From the NCBI GenBank assembly GCA_015680685.1, contig MNCI01038244.1:157831-221830 (forward strand): a stretch of 64,000 nucleotides of DNA, written 5' to 3'. The notes beneath the pieces were generated by a model. The model was not told the origin of the DNA. It worked only from the letters and a program-made list of their open reading frames with translations, and did no database searches. This document shows, in pieces, positions 1-9,879 of the stretch (its first letter is position 1; each line of letters starts with the position of its first letter). The translations under genes were made by a program, and so were the position numbers. The DNA is from Gnetum montanum. Taxonomy: Eukaryota > Streptophyta > Gnetopsida > Gnetales > Gnetaceae.

Positions 1-531
1 TACAAATGTGACATGAATTCATAAATATTAAAGCAAAGTCCATCTGGTGGCATGTAGTCCACTTGATGAAAAGCACCCCACCATTGGCATTTAGCAATGT
101 GTAGAACCCAAAGCATGTTCACCCCATAGCAAAAAAATCAAAAAAAAAAGCAAAAAAAAAAAAAAAAGCATGTCCCCAAGCAAATCAATAGCTCTACAAT
201 TTTTCAACTAATCCAACCCTGAATCTACACTGACTCTCTCATGAGCACTTCAACGAGAGGTCAACATTTTTAGGGGCAAGCCATCCTAGTGCCATGGTCA
301 CTATCAACCATGATGTTTCTGCATCATAACATCCTATTTGCATCGCCTCTCCTCTCTTATCCCCAACATATTACCTACACCTATTACTCCAAGCATACCA
401 CTATCCATAGCACTCTTGAGCATGGTGCAACAATATCTGATCAGGTATTGAAGAGTGATGTTGGTGCTAAGCTTGCTACAGTGTTTTGTCATTCTTTGTC
501 AATGTCTCTTGGGCCACTCCTCTAGATGTCA
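1..531 (+). mobile_element. Element F, 3' untranslated region before its 3' LTR
   Basis: This stretch lies just upstream of a PPT and LTR that match those of the complete element at 18094-35282. Its last 50 bases (TTCTTTGTCAATGTCTC, then GATGTCAACAAAG) align with the end of the 3' UTR of that element at 33658-33703. A poly-A-rich stretch lies at 124-167. A 78-codon reading frame at 289-525 has no recognisable protein and is probably chance. The rest of element F lies outside the window to the left. Confidence 0.6.
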
Positions 532-546
532 ACAAAGAGGGGCCAA
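532..546 (+). other. Polypurine tract of element F
   Basis: ACAAAGAGGGGCCAA directly precedes the LTR start TGAAACAC. The same tract, ACAAAGAGGGGCCAT, precedes the 3' LTR of the complete element at 33712. A PPT primes plus-strand DNA synthesis in LTR retrotransposons. It fixes F on the plus strand and shows that the LTR which follows is a 3' LTR. Confidence 0.8.
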
Positions 547-1986
547 TGAAACACTACAAAATTTGGACTACAAAATCTCGACTACAAATCTACCCAAGTG
601 TTGGAGATATGCTCTCCACTGCCCCAGAGCATAGTCAGCCCAGTGGAGAGCATAGTTAGCTAAGAAAAACTAGTTTGTGCAAAACTTTTCTAAGTGTTAA
701 GACACATTGACCACTACCTGAAAGCATAGTCAAGTGTAGTTAACCCATAGGCCAATTTTCTAAATTTTTCTAAGTGTCAAGCTAACCACTGTAGATTTTT
801 TTAACTGCTAGGACTATGCTCTCTACTACCCCAAAGTGTAGTCAAGCATAGTTAGAATGAAGGCTCATTTTTTGCAGGTTTTTCTAAGTGTTGAGACTAC
901 ACTCTCCACTATCCTAGAGCGTAGTCAAGCATAGTCAATCGGAATCTAGCTTCTACAAGTTTTGACAAGTGTCGGGACTATGCTCATCCCTAGTTAGGAG
1001 TGTAGTCAACCTCCCATGGAGGGAATAGTTAGCACATAGCCATTTTTTGCAAAATTTTTCCGAAGTGTGGGACTATGCTCTCCCCTAGTCTAGAGCGTAG
1101 TCAAGCTAGTCAGCTAGAACAACCTTCAAAGGCCCCCACAATGCAGCACTAGCACCCAGCTTAGCTCCAACTCACCTTTGACAAGTGTAGTCAGCAAAAT
1201 GCATTTTTTTTATATCCCCTTTTTATCCCCAAATTGTAACTACACTTGATCCCATGCAAGACAGTGGAGAAAGTAGTCCCAAAGCATGGTCTCCAAAGTT
1301 GCATTTTTTCAAGTACATTATGATCCTCTTGGCACATGTACTTGTAGTCAGCAGTGTAGTCACAGTCTCATAGTCTTGTAGAGTTTGATAGAGCACAACA
1401 CTACTAGCCTTAGTGGAGAGGATAGTTGGATTATAGCATAGCTCCAACTGTCCCACTACCACGTGGCAGTCTCTCCACATTTTATGCTAAACCTAACCCT
1501 ATAAATACCCCCTCCCTCAACATTTTTGGGGTTGGAAAATTTGAGAATTGGGGCAAGTTAAAAAATTCAAAGTTGAAAAAAATCAAAGGCACACTAGCAA
1601 ACTAGAGAAAGGCAAAGTTGCATACCACTGTGGCTCACCATAGGACATCACAACCCATTGCACATAGCAGGGGCCAACCTGGCAGGTACAAGCACCACAA
1701 TGGAATGTTAGTCTTCATAGCTAGACACCCTCGAGACTATAACTATGCTATCCACTACACCTATTATAAACCATGTACCTTCTCATCCCTTCTAGAGTTA
1801 ACTATGCTCAACCCCATTTGGGGTGGTGTTTCATTCTCACTCTCTCTCCTTCTTTGCATTTTCAGCATTTTTACTTGCATTTCTCAACATTTTACTTGCA
1901 TTTTCTATCATTTCAAGGCATAACCAAGCCTAGGAAATGGTCCCAACACATTGACACCTTTGTTTCTTACTAAAACCATTGACTAC
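547..1986 (+). mobile_element. 3' LTR of element F (Tat-type Ty3/gypsy), runs into gap
   Basis: It begins TGAAACACTACAAAAT, matching the LTR starts at 18094 and 33712 and, on the minus strand, at 46879 and 59146. The related LTR is 1571 bp, so the end should fall in the gap at 1987-2630. Between 600 and 1480 the sequence is packed with both orientations of one motif: GACTATGCTCTCC, its CA form GACTACACTCTCC (895-907) and CpG-retaining AGAGCGTAGTC (about 915-925 and 1093-1103). A TATA box lies at 1500. Short reading frames inside are not credible genes. Confidence 0.8.
1500..1507 (+). promoter_or_regulatory. TATA box of the element F LTR promoter
   Basis: CCCTATAAATACCCCC sits about 950 bp into the LTR. 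The LTRs of the complete element E carry TATAAATACT at the equivalent place (18923 and 34541). In all three the motif-rich half lies upstream and an AT-rich leader follows, as expected for a U3/R border. Confidence 0.6.
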
Positions 1987-2630
1987 NNNNNNNNNNNNNN
2001 NNNNNNNNNNNNNNNNNNNNNNNNNNNNNNNNNNNNNNNNNNNNNNNNNNNNNNNNNNNNNNNNNNNNNNNNNNNNNNNNNNNNNNNNNNNNNNNNNNNN
2101 NNNNNNNNNNNNNNNNNNNNNNNNNNNNNNNNNNNNNNNNNNNNNNNNNNNNNNNNNNNNNNNNNNNNNNNNNNNNNNNNNNNNNNNNNNNNNNNNNNNN
2201 NNNNNNNNNNNNNNNNNNNNNNNNNNNNNNNNNNNNNNNNNNNNNNNNNNNNNNNNNNNNNNNNNNNNNNNNNNNNNNNNNNNNNNNNNNNNNNNNNNNN
2301 NNNNNNNNNNNNNNNNNNNNNNNNNNNNNNNNNNNNNNNNNNNNNNNNNNNNNNNNNNNNNNNNNNNNNNNNNNNNNNNNNNNNNNNNNNNNNNNNNNNN
2401 NNNNNNNNNNNNNNNNNNNNNNNNNNNNNNNNNNNNNNNNNNNNNNNNNNNNNNNNNNNNNNNNNNNNNNNNNNNNNNNNNNNNNNNNNNNNNNNNNNNN
2501 NNNNNNNNNNNNNNNNNNNNNNNNNNNNNNNNNNNNNNNNNNNNNNNNNNNNNNNNNNNNNNNNNNNNNNNNNNNNNNNNNNNNNNNNNNNNNNNNNNNN
2601 NNNNNNNNNNNNNNNNNNNNNNNNNNNNNN
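1987..2630. other. Assembly gap (644 N)
   Basis: A run of Ns. By comparison with the 1571-bp LTR of element E, the end of the element F LTR and the junction with element A should be inside it. Reading frames that cross it are meaningless. Confidence 0.99.
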
Positions 2631-4097
2631 TTTTTCCACATTGGAAAATTCATGATCAAGATGAAAGATTGAAAATAAGGGCCTTTTAGCTTTTATGATC
2701 AAATCAGACTATGCATGGGTGTCCATAGGCTTGTTGGTATTGGCCATTAGTGTCTATGGTTTAAATTTGGTCATTTTGAAGGCTATGAGAGAGTTTTTAG
2801 GCTTTTCCCCTTTCATCTATGCTAAGGGTGGGAGGCTCAGCATGGAGAACTAAGAGGAGATAGTTTTGATCATTTTAGGTGACTTCTAGAAGTTTGATGG
2901 CTTCCAAAAGGTTTGGGTCACTTTTGGAAGTCTAATTTCATGAAAATTTCAATATTTTTGGCTTGCACTGTCGTCCCNGTTAATAGTCAATATTGGGTGC
3001 CAAGATTTAGCAGTTTGGAGGCTCCTAAGTACCTCATGTATTCTTACCCCTTTCTTCCATGCTAGGCATGATGGCCGTAATGTGGATGAGATGGGGATGG
3101 CAATTTTGTGCCATATTTGATCACTTGTAGGACTTTTGGAAGCTCTAGAGGATTCTAGCAGGGTCTAAGGGTTACCAGGCTTTAAAAAATGGCTATTAGG
3201 TAATTAATCTAGGTTACTTTTAGCTTCCCCCATCCATCCATGCTAAGTTGATAGGCTCAACATGGATGAATCCTCCCCTAGTGTGGAAAAATCAAATCCT
3301 AAGGTTTGACCAGTTTCGACTTGGTTTGGTGAGGTTCCAAGGTTGCTAGAGATACTCAGAGGAATTCTAGGTTATGTGGGGCCCACTTCAGGGTTAAAAT
3401 TGGGCTAGATGATAATTGGAGAATAGTAATAGGTGTTACCCCTCTTCTTCCATGTTGGGCATTATTTCCCTAGCATGGAAACCCATGGTGTCTAGCTTCG
3501 TTCATGTCTCACCCACTTTTAGGAACCTAGGGCTGAAAAAGGTAGGTGTTGGTTATTAAAAAGGGTAAAATAATTATATTTTAATGATTTTATGAAGTGG
3601 GGGCATGTAGCTATGCTAGGCATGGCATTCCTAGTGTGGATGCATGGGAGTTAAGGTTGCAATATCGTTCCAAGTATCAAAATTGAAAAAAAGCTCAACA
3701 TTAATGCAAGTTTTTGGTTAAGAGAGAAGGCACAGGGTGGGGTCCATAATCCAAGAATTTAAATTTTTGAAAAGTGAATTTTTTTCCCACCCAAACTTAG
3801 CATTGAAGAGACTTTTCCCCCATTGCACTTTAGTGAACTCAGAGTTATGGTTTGTGAAATTAATAGGTGGGGTTTCAAGGTGTGCATTTAGGTTTAGATG
3901 TGGTTTATATGGTTGAATTTTTACAAATTTTCAATCATAATTATCATTCTTGCAAAATAAACATTGGAGGAGAGCTTTGGTAGATATTTTTGTGGTAGAG
4001 AACACCAATCTTCAGTGTGGAAGACTTCCATCTATCCTACAATTGACGTAGAACACCTATTTCTATTAATTCCAAGCTACTCAGTGTTGAACCTACC
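2631..4097 (+). promoter_or_regulatory. Motif-rich upstream region of element A antisense gene
   Basis: I see no gene here. The stretch carries dispersed direct and inverted copies of one motif: TCCATGCTAGGC at 3057, TCCATGCTAAG at 3236, CTAGTGTGGA at about 3278 and 3630, TTCCATGTTGGGC at 3449, CTAGCATGGA near 3472 and ATGCTAGGCATGG at 3614. The same motif fills the element A leader and LTR at 13400-15500. The position just upstream of exon 1 suggests a promoter or enhancer region, which is inference. A single N at 2978 marks a collapsed gap. Confidence 0.5.
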
Positions 4098-5693
4098 ATG
4101 GTGTTAACAAAACATGGAGGAAAGAGTCAAAAAATAATGATCTAGAGGGAAAACAAAGATGCTAGGGAGTTGTCAGAGGTTCCCACACCTATCTCCATTT
4201 AGGCTTCATCCATCACCACTCTAAGGTAGGCAATTCTACCTATTTTTTCCTTCCTTTTAAAATGTTTTCTATAGTTTTCTTGCATTTTTCTTGCAACATG
4301 TGGGGCCATTTTTTCTCAAATCTACTCTAATAAAGGGGCTAAAATGAAATTCTATCAAAATCCCACCTCTTAGTTTTTCCATTTCCACATGGATGCCTGG
4401 TTGTTTCATTGTTTTTGCCTCAATAGATTTGATTTTTAAAATCAATCTTGTTGTTTTTGTGTTTTTTTTTTCCAAAATTTTTAGGTATGGCCATTTTTGC
4501 AAATCTAGGATAAAGTATTCATCAAAATTAAATTTCAATTAAACCCTAATTGATCATTTTGACTATTTTGGCTATGTTAAGTTAGGTTTTAACATTTTAG
4601 CTTTTAACATGACAAAAGCAAGTAACATTGTGTATTTTTTCTTAAGAAAATGGCTACATATTTTTAGAATTTGATAATATGGATTCATATATCTTCATTT
4701 AATCTTTCCAATAGATGATTTCTCATTTAATTTTGATTAATAACAATGGAGTTATGGCTATTTTCCTAAGGTCATTCAATTAGGTTTTCAATGCCATTTT
4801 TAAACTTTCATGTGAGTTCATGAACTTTTTTTAAGGAAATTGCAAGTGTTTTGGCTATTCTTTGGCTATAAATAATTAGGACTTAAACTTCAGCTTTTTA
4901 ATGGAGGTGGAATCACTCTGATTGGACTTAAACTGAATTTTTAACGAAATTTTTATTAATCCTATGTTGAAAGGAGGTTTATGTCGTTTTTAGAATCTTG
5001 TCCAAATTGACAAATTTTTTCTACATAAAAAGCAAAGTTTTTTAATTTTCTTTAAACATGGGTATGTAGGGCTTCATTCAAGATTTCAAACAGTGATAGA
5101 ATCACTTAATTTGGAGCTCAAGTAAATTTTTGGTGTATTTTTTGCTAACCCTGCATGAAAAGAGAATTCATGGTGACGGCCATAGTTATTCTGTTGATTT
5201 GTCTATATTCTATGTAAAAATGGCTATGCATTTTTTTCTTGTAAAGGTCGTGGCTATAAAGCTTGTGGTTTTAGGATTCTTTCCATGGTGGAATGATTGA
5301 AATAGGATCTTTCATGAATGTTTGGTAAATTTTTCGATTATGGCTATGTAAATAAGGAAAAATTTTGGATGGATGTGATTGACATGTGTAGTTTCTCATG
5401 TAAAACTTATGGTTTAAATATGTTTTTTTAAGAAAAACAAAGGCTTCACTAGTTTTTTTTTAATATTTTTACTATGGCTATATGCTTTTTTAATTTTTTT
5501 TTAAGTTTTGATGCTTTTTTTCAACTTTATGCATGCTTTTTCTAAATTTATGCATAGTTTAGATGTTCTTTTCTAAATTTATGCATAATTTAGAATAAGG
5601 CTTAGTTTTGGCTATATGATTTTTGCTATAATATTTTGGTTATGAAGTAAAATACTATAAAAGATGGCAATAATGCTATTATGGACATTCTTC

Positions 5694-6056
5694 AGCTAAT
5701 TTAGATAAATAGCTTAGAGCTTTTTACATAGGCTAATTTCACCTCTGACTAGATTTGTTTTCCAAATTTACTAAGTATTTTCATAATGTAAGGCTATGCA
5801 AGGCTATAATAATGTTTTCTCATGGAATTTCTTAAGCTAATTTAGATAAACACATTAGATCTTTTTACAGAAGCTAATTTCACCCTTGACTAGAAGTTTT
5901 TTCTAAATTTGCTAAGTATTTCCATAATGTAAGGCTATGCAAGATTGTAATAATGTTTTCTCATAGAATTTCTTAAGCTAATTTACATAAACACCTTAGA
6001 GCTTTTACAGAGGCTAATTTCACCTACAACTAGATGTTTTTTCTAAATTTTCCAAG
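5694..6056 (+). repeat. 141-bp tandem repeat, 2.6 copies, in intron 1 of element A antisense gene
   Basis: The unit starts AGCTAATTTAGATAAA and recurs at 5694, 5835 and 5976, an exact period of 141. Copies share AATGTAAGGCTATGCAAG and TTTCACC..CTAGA blocks with few differences. The third, partial copy ends in the pyrimidine-rich TTTTTTCTAAATTTTCCAAG that forms the acceptor of exon 2, so the repeat unit contains a polypyrimidine tract. Confidence 0.9.
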
Positions 6057-6059
6057 TAA

Positions 6060-6508
6060 TGCCAAATGGTCATGATGTTTTTGATTTTGTTGTGGAGTTA
6101 GCGGGTATCTTGTGCTATATTGGTCATCCTAAGACCAATACCCCGCTTGCTGATATGCCTTTTGAGAAACTATCACTATGGTCCTGGCCTAAGGCAAAGG
6201 AATTCATTACCTATATCTTAAAGAACTTTAGTGTGATGTTGTGGTCATACTTGTCTGTAGATGTGGCAAGGATTATAGTAAAGACCCTATTTCCTCAAGC
6301 ATCTAGCTTGATTATTATATTTATTTCTAACAAGCTACTTTCTAGAATAGTTGGCGGCACATCAAATGCCATCAACCCATGTTACCGCAAAAATATTTGG
6401 ACGATGCCAAAATATAGATAGTATAATGCTAATAATACTCTGATGGTGGGGCATATAGCCCACATGTTATTCCAAAACCTGCTTGGCATTGTGTATCATC
6501 TACAAAGG
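6060..6508 (+). pseudogene. FCP1/NIF-like HAD phosphatase exon (element A exon 2)
   Basis: The reading frame from 6059 contains VELAGILCYIGHPKTN, then WSWPKAKEFITYILKNF and SVMLWSYLSVDVARIIVKTL. In FCP1/NIF-type HAD phosphatases a hydrophobic strand ending in DLN/DLDG-like motif I is followed by RPG..EFL..L..N..V.VWS, and this order and spacing match. The motif I aspartate is E here, so no phosphatase activity is expected. The exon ends in CAAAG, donor GTAAGC at 6509. The family call rests on pattern recognition only. Confidence 0.5.
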
Positions 6509-7009
6509 GTAAGCATGGTTGTTGTAATGTTTTTATGCTTTTGACTTAACTATCTTCCTTAACTTCATTGGTTTTACAAACGTCTTGTAGGTACAAGGTC
6601 AATGATCAAATCTTAGTAGTGGCACAAACTACTTTGGACAAATTCACTAAGAGTCCTCAAATTAAAACTACTATGTATCAATAGTTAAGAGGGGACTTTG
6701 GTGCATACCTCTTAAGGTTCAACCTTATATAAAAGAAGTGTAAGGATGCTAGGATAATGTAAAACTAGTGGTAAGATTCTGACAACTCCATGGATTAGAC
6801 CCTTGCAGCTGGGACCTCCACACTAAAGAAGAAAAGAAAAGGTAAACATTAAGGCTATAGCTTCTATTGTTTCATGGCTATAACTTTAAGTGTTCTATTA
6901 CTTTGGCTAATTGTTAAATTTGCTTATGTTGATGCTACACTTTGGTTGTTTCTTTACAAGACCTTCCACCTCTACTAATGTTACCATACCACTTTCAGGA
7001 GCATGTCAT

Positions 7010-7227
7010 NATATTTTGGCATCGTCCAAATATTTTTGCGGTAACATGGGTTGATGGCATTTGATGTGCCGCCAACTATTCTAGAAAGTAGCTTGTTAGA
7101 AATAAATATAATAATCAAGCTAGATGCTTGAGGAAATAGGGTCTTTACTATAATCCTTGCCACATCTACAGACAAGTATGACCACAACATCACACTAAAG
7201 TTCTTTAAGATATAGGTAATGAATTCN
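7010..7227. other. Probable assembly artefact: 216-bp inverted block between two single Ns
   Basis: Bases 7011-7226 are the exact reverse complement of 6200-6415, and a lone N sits at each end (7010 and 7227). A natural inverted duplication in DNA this decayed would not be identical over 216 bases and would not be bounded by Ns. The block interrupts exon 4 of the antisense gene and probably replaces its real sequence. Confidence 0.85.
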
Positions 7228-9171
7228 CTGCTAATGGGGCAAAGGTTCCCACCAAGATATTAATGGAAACTAGTTATCACAACAAAGTTTTAAAGTGGCT
7301 TAATGTCAACATGGGCCACTTTGAAATTTCCATGAATAGCTTCACAAACCCTTATGCAAAGGAATCATATCATTTGTTTAGGTCTCATGCATTTCCCAAA
7401 TTTTTATCGCAAAATATAGTAATTGGCATAGCACAGGGGTGGACCTTTAAGAAGGTCCTAATGAAGGACACCAAATTTGACTAGGTGGTTGCTTTGGCTA
7501 TTGGACTTCAAGAGGAGATTCTTAGACTCTACACTAATACCTCTACAATAATCCATATGCACTTCACATTTTTTGCAAGTTATCTAAAGAGGTTTGCAGA
7601 GTTTCTGGTGGTGTATAAGAATGGGTGATGGATTCCCCAAGACCCAAGCCAACTTTCTAGGCATTGGATAAAGCACATTTATCCAATAGTGTAGGCTTAG
7701 AATCCACTACAAGGGATGGATGATTCATTATTCATCACCACTAGGAATCTTGATGTCAGGTAATGAGAGTGTCCTAACTGCACTAATGATGATCAGCCTC
7801 TCACATTTCTCGCTAGTGTCCTAGATGCTAGAAGATGACATATGGAGGCTAAGAGGATCGCTAGAGAGAAATTCAAGAGGTATATGGAGGAAGCACTACC
7901 AACATTAGACCAGTATTCCATAAACAAGATCATGTTTAGGCTTACATCATCACAACAGGCAGTCATAGGTAAGCTTGTTTTAAGCTTGGCTATTTGATGT
8001 TTATGCTTTAAAGTTTATGGCTATGTGATGGTTTCATGTGTTAACCAATTTTCTATGTGCTATGGTTATAGACAAGTGTTAGGCTATGGTAGCCCAAGTG
8101 ACTATAGAGGTAGAACAAAGGTGTGTAGAAGAGGCACTCCTAAATCAACCTATGGTTGAAGGGTTTGTTGATGTGGATATAAATGATCTAGATGCCTTAT
8201 TCGGTGAGGTGGTGTTGGGTACATCCTCCATTATCATCCTAGAGGAAGAAGAGGAGGAGGAGCCAAGTATGCTCATGCCTTTAATATTTGTTTTATATCT
8301 TATAGATTAATTTTGGATTTCATCTTAACCATTTAATGATTGTTATGCTTATAGTAGTTCCTAAGGTACCAATGCAAGCATATGTCCCTAAGTTTCATGT
8401 GAAACCATGGATGTGGACTCTAGACAAGGTAGAGTTCATGCATGGGATGGCTAAGGACATCATTGATTGGTTGCAATAGTTGCACCCCAGATAGGTAAGG
8501 ACTTTATTTTTTGTGCCTTAGTTGTTTGGCTATGTCATAGGTTGTGCTTATGTTAGGGTCATCTTAGATTGTGCATTATGTTTATGATTATATTTCATGC
8601 TTGTGTAGTACCTTCTATGAAGTGGAACCCTAGCAAAGACATGGAGATTGACTCCTTGCCTAAGCTTCCCTCCAATGTATCTAGTGTACCCTTGAAATTG
8701 TACAAAACTACTATTGATCTAGCAATATCTTGCATAAAAACTTCTTGGAAGCTAGAGAATTCCAAAGAATCCCTATGAGAGGAAGTTGTGCCCTTAAGGA
8801 AGAAGACTAAATGATAGGAGGAAATCATTAGAGATATTTAAGATCACAAGGCCTTTGTGGAGGCCCAAGTGACCAACTTAAGGGAGTTGTAGACTAGGAA
8901 AATTAGATGGGCTTGCTACTGGCATGTCATTTAGGATAAAGTAGCAATTCTATGAGAGATGGTAGAACAACATATGCCTCATCTCCCAGAAGGTTGAGAA
9001 CTACAAAGATCACTATGCTTGAGTCCTAGAGTGGGGTAAGAAATAAAAGGCACACAAGTGATAGATGCCACTTAGTAACCTCCATCAGCTTAGCTTGTTT
9101 GGCTATTTGTTTTAATGTTGATGGTTATGATTAGCCAAGACTATGTTTTAGATTATTTTTTGACATTTTTG

Positions 9172-9193
9172 CCACATAGTGTGGCCATGACTA
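9172..9193 (+). other. Conserved 3' UTR motif of antisense gene (element A)
   Basis: GCCACATAGTGTGGCCATGAC lies downstream of exon 7 in AT-rich sequence. Near-identical segments follow the last exon in element B (about 40251-40270) and element C (53153-53174). Its survival in three separately decayed copies suggests an old functional 3' UTR element, or simply a slowly diverging stretch. Confidence 0.45.
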
Positions 9194-9364
9194 TGTATGT
9201 TATGGATATTCTAACTTTAAGTTTAAATTTTGGTTTTATTTTTGGCTATATATATGTTGTTTGTTGTAATGCTATAAATGGCTATGTTGACAATCTTGAT
9301 AATAAATAGCTAATCAATGCAATAAGAAGAAATATAATAAAAGAGAAGTTTGCTAGATTTAGGT

Positions 9365-9590
9365 CATCATGGGCATAGGTTATATTATGTTGCCAGTTTA
9401 AGGCCATAGCAGGTCATATAGCTAGTTTAAAGTCTTAGTGGACTACGATGCTAGTTTAGAGTCTTAGTAGATTATGCTTTTCTAGTTTAAGGCCATAGTG
9501 GACCATGTTGTATGATTATCTTTGCCAATTTAAGGCCATTATGGGCCATGATGCCAGTTTAAGATCTTAGTAGACTGGTTATGAAAAAGA
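9365..9590. repeat. Minisatellite between antisense gene and protease of element A
   Basis: Degenerate tandem units of the type GCTAGTTTAAGGCCATAGTGG occur at least seven times with irregular spacing. The array lies between the converging 3' ends of the antisense gene (plus) and gag-protease (minus). Elements E (23953-24112), B (about 40565-40640) and C (about 53410-53470) have related sequence at the same place. Confidence 0.75.
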
Positions 9591-9879
9591 AGTATATTTA
9601 TAAGGCTTTTTCGATGTTCATAACATAAGTAAAAATAAAGAAAGGTTGTACCAAACAGGTAAAAATAAAATTGAAATTAGGCTTCATGCATAAAGAGTAA
9701 AACAAAAAATGCATAAAAAGATATAATAAACTACAAAAGAAAAGTAAAGCTACATGGCTATTGGTGCATTTGGTCATAAGGGCATGGGAAGGTTAGGGTG
9801 AACTTCACTTGTGTATATTCTTCCTAATCATTGCAAGATTAGGGAGTGAGTAAGGCCTACTCTACACAAGCTTATATTC

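Larger units (their letters stand above)
4098..9080 (+). pseudogene. Antisense accessory gene of element A, multi-exon, decayed
   Basis: Runs opposite to the gag-protease of its element. Exons by GT..AG borders and alignment to the copy at 24305-28260: exon 1 4098-4225 (ATG, donor GTAGGC), exon 2 about 6060-6508 (FCP1-like), exon 3 6591-6841, exon 4 6999-7968 (contains a false inverted block at 7010-7227), exon 5 about 8073-8266, exon 6 8355-8494, exon 7 from 8609. Exon 3 reads YKVNDQILVV against FFINDKILVG in E. Exon 4 holds HMHFTFFASYLKRFAEFLVV against HFAFFIACLRHFAEFFVV. Exon 7 holds MKWNPSKDMEIDSLP against RWDPTEPIDLDTVEP. Many in-frame stops make it non-functional. The final acidic exon was not found with confidence. 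Function is unknown beyond the exon 2 resemblance. Confidence 0.65.

Noticed and set aside
289-525. 78-codon frame near the left end
   Set aside because: Lies in the 3' UTR of element F next to its PPT, with no similarity to any retrotransposon or plant protein I recognise.
1951-2702. Long reading frames across 1951-2702
   Set aside because: They consist almost wholly of gap Ns. The same holds for frames over 24740-24904 and 38525-38929.
6059-6421. A host FCP1-like phosphatase gene
   Set aside because: The same exon is found in three places, each time opposite to a Tat gag-protease and beside the same minisatellite and motif arrays. It belongs to the retrotransposon family, although its ultimate origin may be a host gene.
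6981-7193. A minus-strand copy of the FCP1-like ORF forming a natural inverted duplication
   Set aside because: It is an exact inverted copy limited by single Ns, so an assembly fault is far more likely than a real inversion or MITE.
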